Shown here one piece after another: positions 7,923 to 16,364 of a DNA stretch of 47,114 bases (its first letter is position 1; each line of letters opens with the position of its first letter). The DNA comes from Sphaerochaetaceae bacterium (GTDB lineage: Bacteria; Spirochaetota; Spirochaetia; Sphaerochaetales; Sphaerochaetaceae). The translations under genes were made by a program, and so were the position numbers. Location: NCBI GenBank assembly GCA_024699225.1, contig JAILPZ010000024.1, positions 1-47,114 on the forward strand. The letters are read 5' to 3'. The notes beneath the pieces were generated by a model. It ran no database searches, was not told the origin of the DNA, and saw nothing but the letters and a program-made list of their open reading frames with translations.

Positions 7923-9126
7923 GACCCTTTTCCTGAATGTTCATGGCATCAGTAATCTTAATCTGTTCTGCAATAATCTCAGCTGCTTCATCAACAAGGT
8001 CCTCAGTAACTGTAGCCATGTAGCTTGTTCTGAGAAGACACTCGTTTTCAGGTGTTGCCGGTGGCAGGACAGGGTTAACATAGACGCCTGCATTGAAAAG
8101 ATTAATGGCGAGGTGGAGAGTATACTCCGGCCCCTTTGTGTAGATAGGAACAATAGGAGTGCTGTCTGCTTCGACAATATCTATTCCATGAGCCTTAAAA
8201 GACTCTCTTGCGTAGTCTGAAATATGGAGAAGCTGCTTCGGAAGTTCCGGATGAGCTTCAAGATGCCTTAAGGCTGCAAGAGCTGCTGCTGCGTTTGCAG
8301 GGGGAAGGCTTGCACTGAACATGAACGGACGGCTTGTAACCTTTACATAGTCAACTGCAAGCTTGCTTGCTGCCATGTATCCGCCAAGGCTGGCAAGAGA
8401 CTTACTGAAAGTACCCATGTAAATATCTACCTCGTCTTCGAGACCGAAGTAGCTGGCTGTACCTCTTCCGCCTTCACCAATTACGCCGAGAGCATGTGCA
8501 TCATCAACCATGACACGTGCACCGTACTTTCTGGCAAGTGCTACAATCTCCGGAAGCTTACAGATGTCACCTCTCATGCTGAAAACACCGTCTGTAACAA
8601 TAAGACAACCGGCGTTTTCGGGAACCTTCTGAAGCTGCTTTTCAAGACCTGCCATATCACTGTGGTGATATCTGAGCATCTTGCCGTAGCTGAGGCGGCA
8701 ACCGTCATAAATACTGGCATGGTTTTCTCTGTCACAGATAACATAATCATCACGACCGACGATTGAACTGATTATTCCGAGATTTGACTGGAAGCCTGTG
8801 GAGAAAGTCATGGCAGCTTCTTTATGGAGGAAAGAAGCAAGCTCTTTTTCAAGTTCTACATGAAGGTCAAGTGTACCGTTCATAAATCTTGAACCGGAAC
8901 ATCCTGTACCATATTTTTCCAACGCTGCAGCTGCAGCGTTTATTACATCATCATTAGTTGTCAGCCCAAGATAATTGTTGGAGCCAAGCATGATTCTGCG
9001 CTTGCCTTCCATAACAACTTCTTTAGCCTGACGGCTTTCCAAACAGTGGAAATATGGGAAAATTCCTCTTGCCTGATAATCTGCAGGCCTGGTAAACTCA
9101 CGACATTTATTATACAAATCATTCAT
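7900..9126 (-). CDS. Alpha-oxoamine synthase, probable serine palmitoyltransferase
   Basis: PLP-dependent acyl-CoA/amino-acid condensing enzyme (BioF/Kbl/SPT family), 408 residues from ATG 9126. Seen: NNYLGL (50-55), cofactor-stacking H136 in DRENHAS, D208 and H211 in VDDAHALG, and PLP lysine K242 in GTFSKSLASLGG. The C-terminal YVNPVLPPATPENECLLRTS and the SKSLASLGG form resemble bacterial serine palmitoyltransferases more than BioF or Kbl as I recall them. No bio genes or threonine dehydrogenase lie nearby; instead an SDR gene overlaps it, the natural second step to sphinganine. There is no Shine-Dalgarno; the promoter ends 7 bases before the ATG. An upstream in-frame TTG (9162) falls in the -35 box and is unlikely. 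Confidence 0.75.
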   Translation of the reverse strand: MNDLYNKCREFTRPADYQARGIFPYFHCLESRQAKEVVMEGKRRIMLGSNNYLGLTTNDDVINAAAAALEKYGTGCSGSRFMNGTLDLHVELEKELASFLHKEAAMTFSTGFQSNLGIISSIVGRDDYVICDRENHASIYDGCRLSYGKMLRYHHSDMAGLEKQLQKVPENAGCLIVTDGVFSMRGDICKLPEIVALARKYGARVMVDDAHALGVIGEGGRGTASYFGLEDEVDIYMGTFSKSLASLGGYMAASKLAVDYVKVTSRPFMFSASLPPANAAAALAALRHLEAHPELPKQLLHISDYARESFKAHGIDIVEADSTPIVPIYTKGPEYTLHLAINLFNAGVYVNPVLPPATPENECLLRTSYMATVTEDLVDEAAEIIAEQIKITDAMNIQEKGHAEEKIR

Positions 9127-9133
9127 GTAGTGA

Positions 9134-9162
9134 ATACTAACTAATGAGAGAAAATAATTCAA
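9134..9162 (-). promoter_or_regulatory. Promoter of the SPT-like gene, leaderless geometry
   Basis: On the minus strand TTGAAT (9162-9157), 17 bases, TAGTAT (9139-9134), 7 bases, then ATG at 9126. Transcription starting at the usual distance from the -10 would begin at or next to the A of the start codon. Confidence 0.55.
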
Positions 9163-9183
9163 TATCTCGACATGTATTATCGA

Positions 9184-10929
9184 TTAAGCTTCTACCGGAA
9201 TAAACTTGTATTCTATTACGTCAAAGAGTCCGCAGTCGGTGATTTTTATATCCGGAATTACAGGCAGAGACATGAAGCAGAGAGTCATGAACGGATCAAC
9301 TTCTTCCCTTATTCCAAGTTCTCTTCTTGCAACTTCCTGAATTTCAGTTAATTCATCTGCAACTTCACGGCCACTCTTGTCCGCCATAAGACCGGCTATC
9401 TCATGTTCTACGCTGCAGAGTATCTTACCACCCTTGGCAACAGCCATACCTCCGCCAAGTCTGATAAGCTCCTGACAGGCGGCGTACATGTCTTCGCTGT
9501 TATCTCCCGCAACGGTTATGTTGTGTGAATCATGACCTACAGATGTAGCTACGGCTCCGCCCTTAAGTCCAAAGCCTTCGTACAGGGCAAGGCCTACGTT
9601 GCCGGTACCGTGGTGACGTTCTACAACTGCAATCTTAACCACATCTTCCGAATTACGCATCCAGCATCCGTTCTCGTCAATATTAACATCAACAACATTC
9701 TTTTCAGTTACGACTGAGCCCGGAATAATTTTTATTGTATTTACCCTGTTACTCTTCAGCTTAAGATCAAATCTTTCCTTTGTCAGACCCTTAACATTCA
9801 TCCTTCCCATGACAGCTTTGGGAACCGGGAACGGTTTTACCTCTGCCAGGTACTTTCCGTGGGAGGCAACATGGTTTCCGTTTGTATAAACCTCAACAGG
9901 ACGGATATCCTTCAGATCCTCAAAGAGTACAAAGTCGGCCCTTCTGCCCGGAGCTATTGCACCGCGGTCCTTGAGGTTGTAACAGTTGCTGGCATTAAGT
10001 GTTGCAATAGAGATGGCAACAATCGGGTCCATACCTGCTTCGACGGCCATTCTGACATTGTTATCTATATGGCCACGGTCAAGGATTGTCTTGGCCTGAC
10101 AGTCGTCTGTACAGAACAGGCAGCGTTCCTGGTTTCTTTCATTTACGCCTTCAAGAAGGTTAAGAAGGTCGTGACAGACAGTTCCCTGTCTGAGAAGCAC
10201 ATACATGCCGTGCCTCAGTTTGTCTTTAAGCTCATCACCTGTAGCACACTCATGGTCTGTGAGGATTCCTCCTACAGAATAGGCATCAAGAACGGAAGCC
10301 TTGATAAGAGGGGCATGCCCGTCTATTACCTTGCCGTTGTTGATTGCTACAAGCATCTTGTCCAGAACATCACTGTCAGCATTATGAACACCAACGTAGT
10401 TCATGAGTTCTCCAAGACCGAGAACTCTCGGGTGTTTTATCCTTTTCTCAATTGAGGAAGCCAGAAGCACTGCTCCTGAATTCTCAAACGGAGTTGCAGG
10501 TACACAGGACGGGAACTGGAGGAAGACAGAGAGTGGAAGACCCTCTGACGAGTCAAGCATGTAGTCCATACCGTCAAGACCACATACATTGCAGATTTCA
10601 TGCGGGTCCGCAACTACGGTTGTAGTTCCGCATGGAATGACAAGCCTTGAATATTCAGGCGGAGAAACATGGGAAGATTCAATATGAAGGTGGCAGTCTA
10701 TGAAACCCGGAGCCATGTACATGCCGTGGGCATCCACAGTTTTCAAAGCCTCTGGAAAAGTTTTTGATGAGTTGCCGAAACCGACAAATCTGCCTCTGTA
10801 AACATAAACCTCAGATTCAAAAACTTCTTTATTAAAAACATCAACAATCTTACAGTTCTTTATGCACAGGTCAGACGGAATTCTTCCGGACGCTGCATCT
10901 ATAAGACCTTTAAGTTCAGCCATTTCCAT
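9184..10929 (-). CDS. ade: Adenine deaminase
   Basis: Deaminates adenine to hypoxanthine and ammonia. 581 residues, full length for the bacterial Ade/AdeC amidohydrolase. Metal ligands are seen in GFIDCHLHIESSHVSP; VIDGHAPL, DHECAT and CTDDCQAKTILDRGHID are further family signatures. The C-terminal domain carries TSVGHDSHNITVAGD. Shine-Dalgarno GGGAGAGGG lies just before ATG 10929; ATG 10923 (third codon) is an alternative. It lies 69 bases downstream of a purine permease gene, from which it is separated by a terminator hairpin, so its expression probably depends on readthrough. Confidence 0.95.
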   Translation of the reverse strand: MEMAELKGLIDAASGRIPSDLCIKNCKIVDVFNKEVFESEVYVYRGRFVGFGNSSKTFPEALKTVDAHGMYMAPGFIDCHLHIESSHVSPPEYSRLVIPCGTTTVVADPHEICNVCGLDGMDYMLDSSEGLPLSVFLQFPSCVPATPFENSGAVLLASSIEKRIKHPRVLGLGELMNYVGVHNADSDVLDKMLVAINNGKVIDGHAPLIKASVLDAYSVGGILTDHECATGDELKDKLRHGMYVLLRQGTVCHDLLNLLEGVNERNQERCLFCTDDCQAKTILDRGHIDNNVRMAVEAGMDPIVAISIATLNASNCYNLKDRGAIAPGRRADFVLFEDLKDIRPVEVYTNGNHVASHGKYLAEVKPFPVPKAVMGRMNVKGLTKERFDLKLKSNRVNTIKIIPGSVVTEKNVVDVNIDENGCWMRNSEDVVKIAVVERHHGTGNVGLALYEGFGLKGGAVATSVGHDSHNITVAGDNSEDMYAACQELIRLGGGMAVAKGGKILCSVEHEIAGLMADKSGREVADELTEIQEVARRELGIREEVDPFMTLCFMSLPVIPDIKITDCGLFDVIEYKFIPVEA

Positions 10930-10940
10930 ATCCCTCTCCC

Positions 10941-10984
10941 TAAAAATAAGGGACTGCTCCCGCCTGCGCGGTCTGCAGCCCCTT
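10941..10984 (-). terminator. Terminator/attenuator between the purine permease gene and adenine deaminase gene
   Basis: On the minus strand AGGGGCTGC pairs with GCAGTCCCT (one G-U), with an inner CCGC/GCGG stem capped by GCAG, followed by TATTTTT. It lies between the permease stop (10999) and the ade start (10929). Only about 11 bases remain between the T run and the start codon. The 3' arm's TCCCT could alternatively pair with AGGGA of the ade Shine-Dalgarno. Confidence 0.65.
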
Positions 10985-10998
10985 TATCGTCAAATTAC

Positions 10999-12297
10999 TT
11001 AGACAATATAGTTAACAACAATCTTTGCAACAAAGAGTACGAATACGACCCATGTTGCTGCTCCGACTTCCTTGGACTTTCCACTGATAGCCTTGAGGAT
11101 AACGTAAGAAAGAATACCGAACATGATACCATCGGAAATGCTTGAAGCACAAACCATGATAATCATTGTAAGGAATGCCGGGATAGCCTCTGTCATGTCT
11201 TCAAAATCAATATCCTTAACCGGAGTGATCATGAGAACACCGACAATCACGAGAGCTGGAGCTGTTGCTGCGCTTGGAATTGATCCGAACAGCGGCTCGA
11301 GGAACAGTGAGAGGATAAACAGAATTGCAACTGTAACAGCTGTAAGACCTGTTCTACCACCTTCAACAACACCTGCTGATGATTCAACGAATGTTGTAAC
11401 TGTTGATGTTCCGAGCATAGCACCAAGTGTTGTACCTACAGCATCAGCAAAGAGAGCTTCTTTACACTGTGGGATAGATCCGTCTTTCTGGATAAGTCCT
11501 GACTTGCCGGCACAACCAATAAGAGTTCCGACTGTATCGAACATATCAACAAACAGGAATGTGAACATAACAATAATGAAGTCAAACAGGTGTGCACCAA
11601 CTTCGCCGAAAGCAAATTCGCAGAAGTAAGGAGCTGTCGGAAGGAAGCTGCCGCCTGCCCACTTTGTTACGCCAAACGGAATACCTACGATTGTTGTAAG
11701 AACAATACCGATAAGAATAGCACCCTTAACCTTGTAGGCAAGAAGAGCACCGGTAATAAGAAGACCAATAATTGCAACGAGAGCATCGCCCTTGAGCCAG
11801 CCAGATGAAAGAGCTGATACGTTGCTTGCATCTCCAATAATAATTCCGGCATTCTTGAGACCAATGTAAGCAATAAAGAGACCAATACCGGCACCAATTG
11901 CTTTCTTAAGGTTTGAAGGAATACTGTTGACAATAGCTTCTCTTACATTGCAGAGAGTCAGAACGAGGAAGATAATACCTTCGACAAAGATTGCTGTAAG
12001 AGCAAACTGCCATGAATATCCCATTCCAAGAACTACAGTGTAAGTAAAGAATGCGTTAAGTCCCATTCCAGCAGAAAGAGCAAACGGAAGGTTTGCAAGA
12101 AGACCCATAACAAGACTTGCTACTGCAGATGCGATAGCTGTTGCTGAGAAAACCTTGCCCCATTCCATTCCTGATGGTGAAAGAAGTAACGGGTTAACAA
12201 CAAGGATGTAAGCCATTGTCATAAAGGTTGTAATACCAGCCATGACTTCGGTCTTAACATCTGTTTTTCTTTCAGATAGTTTAAAGAACTTATCCAT
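10999..12297 (-). CDS. NCS2/AzgA-type purine permease
   Basis: Inner-membrane nucleobase importer of 432 residues with about 12-14 hydrophobic segments. It begins MDKFFKLSERKTDVKTEVMA and continues with GITTFMTMAYILVVNP and LSAGMGLNAFF, all typical of the adenine/guanine/hypoxanthine (AzgA/PbuG) branch. Later the FVDMFDTVGTLIGCAGKSGL and GTSTVTTFVESSAGVVEGGR segments hold the family's substrate-site residues. Start 12297 has an excellent Shine-Dalgarno (AGGAGGG) and its own promoter; an upward in-frame extension to 12381 runs through that promoter and is rejected. The neighbour adenine deaminase points to adenine or related purines as cargo. I see no purine riboswitch in the short leader. Confidence 0.9.
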   Translation of the reverse strand: MDKFFKLSERKTDVKTEVMAGITTFMTMAYILVVNPLLLSPSGMEWGKVFSATAIASAVASLVMGLLANLPFALSAGMGLNAFFTYTVVLGMGYSWQFALTAIFVEGIIFLVLTLCNVREAIVNSIPSNLKKAIGAGIGLFIAYIGLKNAGIIIGDASNVSALSSGWLKGDALVAIIGLLITGALLAYKVKGAILIGIVLTTIVGIPFGVTKWAGGSFLPTAPYFCEFAFGEVGAHLFDFIIVMFTFLFVDMFDTVGTLIGCAGKSGLIQKDGSIPQCKEALFADAVGTTLGAMLGTSTVTTFVESSAGVVEGGRTGLTAVTVAILFILSLFLEPLFGSIPSAATAPALVIVGVLMITPVKDIDFEDMTEAIPAFLTMIIMVCASSISDGIMFGILSYVILKAISGKSKEVGAATWVVFVLFVAKIVVNYIV

Positions 12298-12324
12298 AAA
12301 CACCCTCCTAAGGTTAGATACCTT

Positions 12325-12354
12325 ATTGTATACCCACAAGAGTTGGTTTGTTAA
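12325..12354 (-). promoter_or_regulatory. Promoter of the purine permease gene
   Basis: On the minus strand TTAACA (12354-12349), 18 bases, TACAAT (12330-12325) within GGGTATACAAT. The predicted start near 12318 leaves about 21 leader bases containing the Shine-Dalgarno. Confidence 0.55.
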
Positions 12355-12404
12355 GTCCAATTCTGCAACAGAATGAAACAAACTGATAAGTAAAAAATAT
12401 ACAT

Positions 12405-13835
12405 TTACTTAACAGGCCATAAAATAGATGCGCATACTTTTGAGTCAGAAACAGCCGCTATATTTGCAGTTCCTCCATGGAGCATGGCTATTGTACCTAC
12501 AATTGGAAGCCCCAGTCCGGTTCCGCCCTCATGGCGTGAGCTGTCTGCACGGCTCCACGGCTCAAACAGAACTTCTCCGGCCACAGCTTCAGGAAGCTTT
12601 CCTGTATTGGTTACCCTGATATAGTAGTTGCCTGAATCCTTACCCACAGAAAGGGCAACGTCACATCCAAAGGAAAATGCATTTGAAAGAAGTTCCCTGC
12701 AGGCCTTTTCCATAAGAGGAATATCTGCGCACATTTCACCTTCAGCGCACTCAACAGCAATACTTTCACTGAAAAGAGATGCCATACGGGTGGCAAAATC
12801 GCAGAATGAGATTCTGCTTAATGTAATCTTTTTTTCCTGAAGTGTTGAATAGTCAACAACCTTTGAGATTCTGCTGTTAAGATTGTCAGATTCATGTTTG
12901 AGACTGTTCAGTGTCTCAGTATCCGGAGGGAAAATACCGTCACTCAGAGCATCGGCAATAATTTTTATACCGGTTGCAGGAGTGTTAAGGTCATGGGATA
13001 TACTGGTAAGCCAGGCCTTGCGGCTTCTCTCATTTGACTCAAGGGTTTTTCCAAGATTCTCAATATCAATTGCAATATCTTCCATCTCAGTTTTTCTGGC
13101 CCTCTTGAGCTTTACTGTATTTTTTCCGGAAGCCAGATCATTTAAAGCTGTTCTCACCTCATTTACAGTTGCAGTATTGTTACGGCTTACAAGAAGAGAC
13201 AGAATAACTGCTATTACCAGACAGACCGGGACAGAAATCAGGACACTTCTTATAAATGAGTTAACCAGGTCTTTGGTATAGGTATATGTTGCCGGGTTGT
13301 AAGAATACAGCTGAACTGTATAGACTTCATTTTCTCCAACTTCAAGTTCAAAAGCACCTACAAAATCCCCGTCCACGGAAGAAAGAGGATCCTCATTGGC
13401 AGGGGCTCCGTGATCCATGGAAGGAGCAGCTGAATCCGGTAGTGACGGAGGACCGCCTGATGGCTCAGAAATTGAAGGAGGAGTACTCAGGGACGGCCTG
13501 GACTGCGGCTCTTCATGGGAAAGGGAGTTATTGAACTCCGGGTTTCTTCTTATTGTCTGAACCTCATTTCCTTCTGAGTCATATACCCTGTACATGCTTA
13601 TTCTGTTGTCATCAAGGCTCTCTATATAGTCATATACCAGGTCAACTTCAGATCTGGCTTCACCGGAATACTCAAGTTTTGAATCAACCTTGCCTACAAA
13701 ATCACTATATACACTGTCAACCCAATCTCCGCGGCTGCTTCTGTACTGGATAATAAGAATTCCAAGCTGAACTCCCAGGGTTATTACAGCCACAGAGAAG
13801 ATTAGGATGAAGTTTCTCCAAAAATAACGTTTCAT
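12405..13835 (-). CDS. Membrane sensor histidine kinase
   Basis: 476 residues. One membrane helix at about 8-30, an extracytoplasmic region of about 165 residues with a proline/serine-rich stretch (about 105-150), and a second helix at about 193-215. A linker follows, then the dimerisation domain with the phosphorylated histidine in SISHDLNTPA (about 283), then the ATPase domain with the N box (CRELLSNAFSF) and G box (GGTGLGLPIVG). The HDLNTP form differs slightly from the common HDLRTP. It starts 2 bases after the response regulator stop without a good Shine-Dalgarno, so translation is coupled. The signal it detects is unknown; the proline-rich insert is unusual. Confidence 0.92.
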   Translation of the reverse strand: MKRYFWRNFILIFSVAVITLGVQLGILIIQYRSSRGDWVDSVYSDFVGKVDSKLEYSGEARSEVDLVYDYIESLDDNRISMYRVYDSEGNEVQTIRRNPEFNNSLSHEEPQSRPSLSTPPSISEPSGGPPSLPDSAAPSMDHGAPANEDPLSSVDGDFVGAFELEVGENEVYTVQLYSYNPATYTYTKDLVNSFIRSVLISVPVCLVIAVILSLLVSRNNTATVNEVRTALNDLASGKNTVKLKRARKTEMEDIAIDIENLGKTLESNERSRKAWLTSISHDLNTPATGIKIIADALSDGIFPPDTETLNSLKHESDNLNSRISKVVDYSTLQEKKITLSRISFCDFATRMASLFSESIAVECAEGEMCADIPLMEKACRELLSNAFSFGCDVALSVGKDSGNYYIRVTNTGKLPEAVAGEVLFEPWSRADSSRHEGGTGLGLPIVGTIAMLHGGTANIAAVSDSKVCASILWPVK

Positions 13836-13837
13836 TA

Positions 13838-14539
13838 TTAGTCCGTGGTAATATAGCCTATGAATCTGTACCCGTAACCGCGGACTGTTTCAATCCATGG
13901 AAAAGGACCAAGCTTTGCACGCAGATTCTTTATATGGGTATCTGCTATTCTGTCGTAAGACTCACTTTCATAATCAAAACATTCCCTGAGAATGTCTGAC
14001 CTTGAAAGAATCTTTGAGATGTTGTTGAGAAAATAAACAAGAATTCTCCATTCTGCTGCAGTCAATCCAACATCCTCACCGTTAACCTTAAGAAGATGCG
14101 TGCCTTCGTTAAACTCCATCACGCCATCTCCTGCCCTGAGTATAACAGTTGAAGATGTGGCACTCTTTGCTCCTGCAGCATCCATTCTTCTGAACAGTGC
14201 CTGAACTCTGAGAACAAGTTCTTTCGGAGAAAAAGGCTTACAGATATAATCATCCGCACCAAGTTCAAGACCGTGAATCCTGTCATCTTCTGCAATCTTG
14301 GCTGTCATAAAGATAACAGCTACATCCATGTTCTTTCTGAGCTTTTCAATAAACTCAAATCCATCACCATCCGGAAGCATAACATCCTGAATGATAAGAT
14401 CAGGCTTCCTTACGGATATAGCCTGTTCTGCAGTAGACAGAGTTCCAAAGCCCAAAGCACTGTACCCGGACATTTCCAGATAACGCCTTACGCCTTCTCT
14501 TATAACCTGGTGGTCTTCAACAATATAAATCAGCTTCAT
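13838..14539 (-). CDS. OmpR-family response regulator
   Basis: 233 residues: a receiver domain (acidic pocket E8-D9, phospho-acceptor D52 in IIQDVMLPDGDGF, KPFSPKEL later) and a C-terminal winged-helix domain (LTAAEWRILVYFL ... ADTHIKNLRAKLG ... IETVRGYGYRF). First gene of the two-gene operon with the histidine kinase immediately downstream. Shine-Dalgarno AAAGGA precedes ATG 14539. The target genes cannot be read from the window. The operon is divergent from the HAD phosphatase gene at 14680. Confidence 0.94.
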   Translation of the reverse strand: MKLIYIVEDHQVIREGVRRYLEMSGYSALGFGTLSTAEQAISVRKPDLIIQDVMLPDGDGFEFIEKLRKNMDVAVIFMTAKIAEDDRIHGLELGADDYICKPFSPKELVLRVQALFRRMDAAGAKSATSSTVILRAGDGVMEFNEGTHLLKVNGEDVGLTAAEWRILVYFLNNISKILSRSDILRECFDYESESYDRIADTHIKNLRAKLGPFPWIETVRGYGYRFIGYITTD

Positions 14540-14643
14540 AACACTTTCCTTTTACCTTATGCAGACTGACTCTCCAACAATAATATACAAAAAAAACACA
14601 AAACTTCATATAAAAAAAGTATGGCAGGTGGCAGAAAACCCCT

Positions 14644-14672
14644 TTGACACCCCATTCTCTTACCCTTATCCT
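14644..14672 (+). promoter_or_regulatory. Promoter of the Cof-type HAD gene, leaderless geometry
   Basis: A perfect -35 TTGACA (14644-14649), 17 bases, TATCCT (14667-14672), 7 bases (TACTTTT), then ATG 14680. No Shine-Dalgarno lies between. The transcript should start at about the start codon. Confidence 0.65.
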
Positions 14673-14679
14673 TACTTTT

Positions 14680-15489
14680 ATGAGCTCAATAAAACTGGTT
14701 TGTGTAGATGTGGACGGGACTCTTGTATCAGATGATAAAAGTATTCCCCAGGGAAATCTCAAGGCTATAAAGGAAGCCTCGTACAGGGGTGTAGCCTTTG
14801 CCGTTTTAAGCGGAAGAATATCCCCGTCCATCCAGCACTATCAGAAGCTTCTGGGCATAAAAGGCCCCGTTTCATCCCTTGGAGGCTGCATACTGGAAGA
14901 CCAGAACCTCAACATAATAGAAGAATATAATCTGGACAGAGAAACCTGCCTTAAGATATTTGAGGCCAGAAGGGAAAGCGGAATAAGTCTTCTCTTCTAC
15001 CACCATAACAGATGGTTTACAGACAGGGACACCGACCCCAGGTGGATTAAATCCGAGTATGGAGCAACAGGTGTTAAGGGAGAACTGACAGACAGTCTTG
15101 AAGACCTTCTTTCTTCATTCCTTCCAAACAAATTTCTTGCCCTTGATATAGAAATTCCCAAGGTGGAATACTTTTACAAACTCCTGTCCGCTTCCGCTCC
15201 GGATACGGTTAAGGCCTTCTTTTCCTGGCCCCAGTTTCTTGAAGTTGTACCGCCACAGGCAGACAAGGGTCAGGCAGTTAAGTCGCTTAGAAGATACTAC
15301 AATCTGAAAAAGGAAGAAGTCATGGTCTGCGGAGATTATTTTAACGACACTCAGATGTTCTCTGAGGCAGGAATATCGGTTGCTATGGCAAATTCCCCTC
15401 AGGGTGTTAAGGATCTTGCAACCTACGTCACAAAAAATGACAACAATAATTGCGGAGTTGCCGAAGCAATAGAGAAATTCGTTCTCTGA
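14680..15489 (+). CDS. Cof-type HAD hydrolase
   Basis: 269 residues of the HAD IIB (Cof) subfamily, usually sugar-phosphate or cofactor phosphatases. Motif I is DVDGTL at residues 10-15, motif II LSGR, then K of ADKGQAV, and motif IV CGDYFNDTQMF, followed by the typical ending AMANSPQGVK ... NNNCGVAEAI. Substrate unknown. The open frame extends upstream to a TTG at 14644, but that TTG is part of the -35 box, so ATG 14680 is chosen. The mRNA appears leaderless. Divergent from the two-component operon; a pseudo-Fic gene follows after 57 bases. Confidence 0.88.
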   Translation: MSSIKLVCVDVDGTLVSDDKSIPQGNLKAIKEASYRGVAFAVLSGRISPSIQHYQKLLGIKGPVSSLGGCILEDQNLNIIEEYNLDRETCLKIFEARRESGISLLFYHHNRWFTDRDTDPRWIKSEYGATGVKGELTDSLEDLLSSFLPNKFLALDIEIPKVEYFYKLLSASAPDTVKAFFSWPQFLEVVPPQADKGQAVKSLRRYYNLKKEEVMVCGDYFNDTQMFSEAGISVAMANSPQGVKDLATYVTKNDNNNCGVAEAIEKFVL

Positions 15490-15546
15490 ACACTTGTTTT
15501 TATACCAATGTCGGAATAGACTCATAAAATGCGGGAGGTATGACAA

Positions 15547-16359
15547 GTGGACTATATTAGCGTAAAGGAAGCATCCGAACTCTGGGGAATAAGCGAAAGA
15601 CGTGTACGTGCACTCTGCGAAAGCGGAAGAATTGAAGGGGTAACCAGAATTGGAAAATGGGTTTGGAGCATACCTGCAGAAACCCAGAGACCCGCAGACG
15701 GAAGAACGTTGCGCTACATAAGAAACAGAAGCCTCAGAACAGGAAGCCAGGACTTCAAGAAGGCGGACTCACTTAAGAGAAACCGCTCAGGTGCCCTGAT
15801 TAACGAGGAAGAAGAAATAAGCCTTATCAGAACAGCCTTTGCCCTTGAGTCCGAAAACCTCAGCACCTCACTTGTAAGGGGAATAATTCGCCTGGAAACC
15901 CAGGACCTCCCCCTCTCCACACAGATCAATGTTCTTAACATGAAGAGCGTTCTGGGCAACATGACATATGACGTATCAGACTCATCCCTTAAGGAGATCA
16001 ATGCCCGCCTTCTTCTGAACACAGACGAGAAAAACGGAGGTCGTTACGCCCTTTCCGGAGATCAGAGACAGGAGACAGAGGGCATGCTTCAGCAGTACTC
16101 CGGTCCGTGGAGTGTTCTTCACCCCGTAGCCCGTGCAGCCTTCCTGTTTTCAGAACTTATGAGAATAAAGCCGTTTGTCTCAGCAAACGAGCGTCTTGCC
16201 TTCATATTTATGGAAAACGAGCTTTTAAAGGCAAAACTCCCGCCTGCTGTTTTTACTCCTGACATGGTTCCTGAGTTAAATGCAGCCCTCTCTTCCACAA
16301 GAATCAGAGGAAATTCCCAGGCCCTTGTCAGGCTTATTCTTGAGGCGCTTGGAGAATAA
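15547..16359 (+). CDS. HTH domain fused to a degenerate Fic domain
   Basis: 270 residues. The N-terminal 53 form an excisionase/MerR-like DNA-binding domain (VKEASELWGISERRVRALC, then GRIEG and GKWVWSIP). The C-terminal half aligns with the Fic fold: HPVARAAFLFSELM (192-205), then IKPFVSANERLAFIF where active Fic enzymes have I-H-P-F-x-x-G-N-G-R. The catalytic histidine is lysine (K208, codon AAG at 16168-16170), and the glycines of GNGR are alanine (213) and glutamate (215). AMP transfer is therefore unlikely. The frame is intact, so it is a conserved pseudo-enzyme or in early decay; a DNA-binding regulator role is possible. Start GTG 15547 has Shine-Dalgarno GGGAGG. Confidence 0.75.
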   Translation: MDYISVKEASELWGISERRVRALCESGRIEGVTRIGKWVWSIPAETQRPADGRTLRYIRNRSLRTGSQDFKKADSLKRNRSGALINEEEEISLIRTAFALESENLSTSLVRGIIRLETQDLPLSTQINVLNMKSVLGNMTYDVSDSSLKEINARLLLNTDEKNGGRYALSGDQRQETEGMLQQYSGPWSVLHPVARAAFLFSELMRIKPFVSANERLAFIFMENELLKAKLPPAVFTPDMVPELNAALSSTRIRGNSQALVRLILEALGE

Positions 16360-16364
16360 AAAAC

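Noticed and set aside
7900-9126. BioF (biotin synthesis) as the identity of the oxoamine synthase
   Set aside because: No bio genes nearby, and its overlapping partner is an SDR; sequence details look closer to SPT. Not excluded.
9859-10455. 198-codon open frame on the + strand opposite adenine deaminase
   Set aside because: Lies wholly antisense to a clear, full-length ade gene; cysteine/valine-rich nonsense with no family resemblance and no Shine-Dalgarno.
12298-12404. Possible purine riboswitch before the purine permease gene
   Set aside because: The predicted leader is only about 21 bases, and the three-helix purine aptamer core is not visible upstream.
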